This document shows positions 61,818-64,000 of a stretch of DNA of 64,000 nucleotides, one piece after another. Under the pieces are notes generated by a model. The model was not told the origin of the DNA. It was given only the letters and a program-made list of their open reading frames with translations, and searched no databases. How positions within the stretch are numbered: position 1 is the first letter of the stretch; every line of letters begins with the position of its first letter. The stretch comes from Photorhabdus heterorhabditis (lineage in GTDB: Bacteria; Pseudomonadota; Gammaproteobacteria; Enterobacterales; Enterobacteriaceae), in the NCBI RefSeq assembly GCF_018448905.1, contig NZ_RCWA01000012.1:1-64000 (forward strand), read 5' to 3'. The position numbers and the translations under genes are program-made.

Positions 61818-62609
61818 ATGTCAGACATTCGCCTGTATATGCTGCAAACCGGATCTCTCAAATGTAAGGTTCACAATATTAAGATGAATCAGGGGAATGG
61901 TGCCGATTATGAAATTCCGGTTCCATTTTTTCTACTCACTCATCCTAAGGGTCATACGCTGATTGATGGCGGTAATGCGGTTGAAACTGCAACCGACCCC
62001 GAAGGCTACTGGGGAACTATCACAAAAACCTATTGGCCGATAATGCGTGAAGATGAAGGCTGTGTAGCGCAAGTGAAAAAACTGGGGATTGATCCCGCAG
62101 ATATCCGCTATGTGGTGCAATCCCATCTTCATCTCGATCACACTGGCGCAATAGGGCGCTTCCCTAATGCGACGCATATTGTACAACGACGTGAATATGA
62201 ATATGCCTACACACCGGACTGGTTTGCTGTCGGTGGCTACATTCGTAAGGATTTTGATCGTCCGAAGCTGAAATGGGCGTTTCTGGATGGGGAACGCAAT
62301 GATTTGTTTGATGTCTATGGGGATGGAATTTTAAAAACGGTATTTACTCCGGGGCATTCGCCGGGACATCAATCACTACTGATTACTTTGCCGAACAGTG
62401 GCAGCTTGTTGTTAACAATTGATGCTGCTTATACTCTCGATCATTGGGAAGAACGTGCATTGCCTGGGTTTCTCACTTCTACCGTTGAAACTGTGCGTTC
62501 GGTGCAAAAGTTACGGCATTTAGCCGAACGTACAGATGCGATTGTGGTAACGGGACATGATCCGGATGCCTGGCCAACATTTCGTAAGGCACCTGAGTAT
62601 TATGATTAA
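61818..62609 (+). CDS. attM: AttM/BlcC-type lactonase (metallo-beta-lactamase fold)
   Basis: 263 aa. The dinuclear zinc motif is QSHLHLDHTGAIGRF (H103, H105, D107, H108), with FTPGHSPGHQS and VVTGHDPDAW supplying further ligands. It matches my memory of Agrobacterium AttM/BlcC along nearly the whole length (DIRLYMLQTGSLKCKVHNIK, YEIPVPFFL, THIVQRREYEYAYTPDWF). Such enzymes open gamma-butyrolactone and N-acyl homoserine lactone rings. ATG at 61818 is the family start; the in-frame ATG at 61779 lies in the ERIC remnant. No blcA/blcB neighbours. Confidence 0.9.
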   Translation: MSDIRLYMLQTGSLKCKVHNIKMNQGNGADYEIPVPFFLLTHPKGHTLIDGGNAVETATDPEGYWGTITKTYWPIMREDEGCVAQVKKLGIDPADIRYVVQSHLHLDHTGAIGRFPNATHIVQRREYEYAYTPDWFAVGGYIRKDFDRPKLKWAFLDGERNDLFDVYGDGILKTVFTPGHSPGHQSLLITLPNSGSLLLTIDAAYTLDHWEERALPGFLTSTVETVRSVQKLRHLAERTDAIVVTGHDPDAWPTFRKAPEYYD

Positions 62610-63391
62610 ACCGAGTTCGGCAATATTGGTATTTTGTAAACTAGATTCTGCCACTCAATAAGAGAAAAGGAACATTTCCAAAAATAGCCAGAGAGTGGAA
62701 GTGCTATTTAATTCAGAAAGCCTGCTTTAACGCGGGTTCATTGTATGCTTTCAGTGATTAAACAGCCTGAATGCCCACTGAATATTTATCTGATCATTAT
62801 TTCACGCGGAAATTCAATCAATTCATTTAACTAATTATTTTTGCGATTATTAATTTTTGACAAATAAGAGGTTAATATTAATTTGTTGAAAAGGAATATA
62901 TTTTCTTTTCATGTAAAGTGAAGCGATAAATGGTGATGCCTTATAATGTTTTGTTTTAATAATGATCACAAAATTGACTCAACAAGGCTTACATTTTTGA
63001 CATAAGACTGATACTGTTCAATAAAATAATTATAATGTTTATACCTTTCATCCTTCAAGTTGCTGTTTTGTTGGCTGCTTTCACTTACCCCAGTCACATT
63101 GTTATCTAGACTCCCGGGGATGTGTTCACTTGCCGCTGCGCTGCAAATTGAAATCTATTGGGTATAGATAATAAATTTCAAAGAAATATTATATAAAGTA
63201 AAAAGTTAGCAGTTATTTCTATTGTGAAATCAGTATTGATATGTTGTAGCGTGTTATTGTTTTTTAATAAAAGTATTTGGTGAATATTTCAATCGATAAA
63301 TGGAAATAAGATATATGATTTACTTTAAAATAATAAATGGTAACGCGCTCTGTATTTATTCTTAAATCTAACGAAGATAGGGTATAACGCT
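62610..63391. other. Intergenic region before the carbamoyltransferase
   Basis: About 780 bases, AT-rich, holding ERIC 9. No further gene seen. It should contain the promoter of the carbamoyltransferase gene. Confidence 0.5.
63040..63166. repeat. ERIC element 9 (127 bp)
   Basis: TATACCTTTCATCCTTC to TCTATTGGGTATA, full length, same sub-family as ERIC 4 (CACTTACCCCAGTCAC). It is 225 bp upstream of the carbamoyltransferase gene. Confidence 0.92.
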
Positions 63392-64000
63392 ATGAATATA
63401 ATAGGTATCTCTGCAAATTTCCATGATTCTTCCTGTGCGCTGATCAGTGATGGTCAATTAGTAGCAGCTGTTTCAGAAGAGCGATTTTCTAGACTTAAAA
63501 ATGATTCCAGATTGCCAATTAGAGCTTTCAGGTATTGTTTAGAAGAGGGCGGGATTGATATTACTGATGTTGATTGTGTCGCTTATTATGAGAATCCGTA
63601 TAAAAAGCTGTCCAGGCAACTTGCTTCTAATTTTAACTTTTCTGCTACCGATGGCCTTCATTGGTTGGATTGTCACAAGCCATTTCGTGATATCACTGAA
63701 ATATTAGGGTATGAGAAAGAGATTAAATTTTACGATCATCATATGGCTCATGCCGCCGGGAGTTATCTATTTTCTGGTTTCACCGACGCAGCTATATTAA
63801 CTTCCGACGGTGTAGGTGAATGGGAAACATCTACTTTTGGTTATGCGCAGGGCGATAGTATTAATTTATTCGAGAAAATCGAATATCCCAATTCAGTCGG
63901 CCTCTTTTATAGCACTATTACTAACTATCTGGGATTTAAAGTACTCAGTGGTGAATATAAAGTCATGGGGTTGGCACCTTATGGTAAGCCAATATATACC
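63392..64000 (+). CDS. NodU/CmcH-family carbamoyltransferase, N-terminal 203 codons
   Basis: Open to the end of the window. It begins MNIIGISANFHDSSCALISD then LVAAVSEERFSRLKNDS, and contains YDHHMAHAAGSYLFSGF, LTSDGVGEWETS and VLSGEYKVMGLAPYGKP. These are the HSP70/actin-like Kae1-type fold motifs of TobZ/NodU/CmcH, which O-carbamoylate antibiotics or signalling molecules with carbamoyl phosphate and ATP. It is the likely first gene of a biosynthetic cluster beyond the window. The C-terminal domain is not visible. Confidence 0.9.
   Translation, partial: MNIIGISANFHDSSCALISDGQLVAAVSEERFSRLKNDSRLPIRAFRYCLEEGGIDITDVDCVAYYENPYKKLSRQLASNFNFSATDGLHWLDCHKPFRDITEILGYEKEIKFYDHHMAHAAGSYLFSGFTDAAILTSDGVGEWETSTFGYAQGDSINLFEKIEYPNSVGLFYSTITNYLGFKVLSGEYKVMGLAPYGKPIYT

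Noticed and set aside
61542-61861. Minus-strand frames between phoA and the lactonase
   Set aside because: They read through the phoA terminator and the ERIC remnant; translations contain ERIC-derived strings such as FILQVTALLAAF.
26560-63166. Regularly recurring 127-bp units considered as a CRISPR or riboswitch family
   Set aside because: They are dispersed, palindromic and match the ERIC consensus; there are no spacers or array.

Overview
The window looks like a chromosomal segment of an enterobacterium of the Morganellaceae, most likely Photorhabdus. The housekeeping genes match E. coli orthologues almost residue for residue where I remember them (PyrI, PyrB, OTCase, RidA, HolC, AmpH, LptF/G, YhbS) and keep E. 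coli-like order. The sequence is fairly AT-rich, and at least nine ERIC-type 127-bp intergenic repeats (seven of full or extended length, one worn, one deleted) are scattered through it. The genus is inference; no rRNA or species marker is present.

Layout. (1) 1-10850: an accessory island. It opens with the 3' end of an IS200/IS605-type tnpB, the stub of a RelE/HigB-like toxin gene and its orphan XRE antitoxin. A tight seven-gene minus-strand operon follows: UbiA-type prenyltransferase, an HMG-CoA reductase fused to an APH-type kinase, a PEP-synthase-like phosphotransferase, a GNAT-like acyltransferase, an adenylate-forming ligase, a CDP-alcohol phosphatidyltransferase and a CDP-archaeol-synthase-like cytidylyltransferase. 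I know of no pathway with this set. It resembles a partial archaeal-style lipid toolkit and is my main candidate for an undescribed system. (2) 11472-20549: core genes ubiT (5' truncated at the island edge), yhbS, yhbQ, a DUF1471 gene, yhbP, nrdG-nrdD with paired NrdR boxes, pyrL-pyrB-pyrI-ridA with a leader peptide and attenuator, argI with tandem ARG boxes, and rraB. (3) 20633-27867: a flexible segment between rraB and valS holding a LysE exporter, an FAD oxidoreductase and a polar amino acid ABC transporter with two paralogous binding proteins. (4) 28151-37092: valS-holC-pepA, divergent lptF-lptG, ampH and a 30-aa membrane protein.

(5) 37373-45081: tRNA-Leu(CAA) followed by a C-terminally altered P4-type integrase, then decayed mobile DNA: small remnants, an extra peptide deformylase, two R-M controller-like (C protein) genes each behind a GACT-N3-AGTC operator, a Ner-like regulator, a malonyl-transferase pseudogene, a cupin/heme-oxygenase-like fusion, a SAP-domain gene split by an ERIC insertion, and a double-DTG aspartic protease-like lipoprotein. 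(6) 45631-47609: a glycosyltransferase and a nucleoside hydrolase. (7) 47838-57662: a catabolic or amine-handling cluster (LuxR regulator, DAO-type oxidase, cupin, aldehyde dehydrogenase, second LuxR regulator, APC permease, DUF3156-like gene) with a Fic/AraC insert in the middle. The oxidase and permease units share an unusual operator-like dyad, and both LuxR genes sit just behind the same rearranged ERIC variant. (8) 58029-64000: an HpaB-family hydroxylase, phoA with a PHO box, an AttM/BlcC-type lactonase and the first 203 codons of a NodU/CmcH-type carbamoyltransferase.

No CRISPR array, rRNA or replication origin was seen. Function calls rest on motifs and remembered family sequences; no searches were run.
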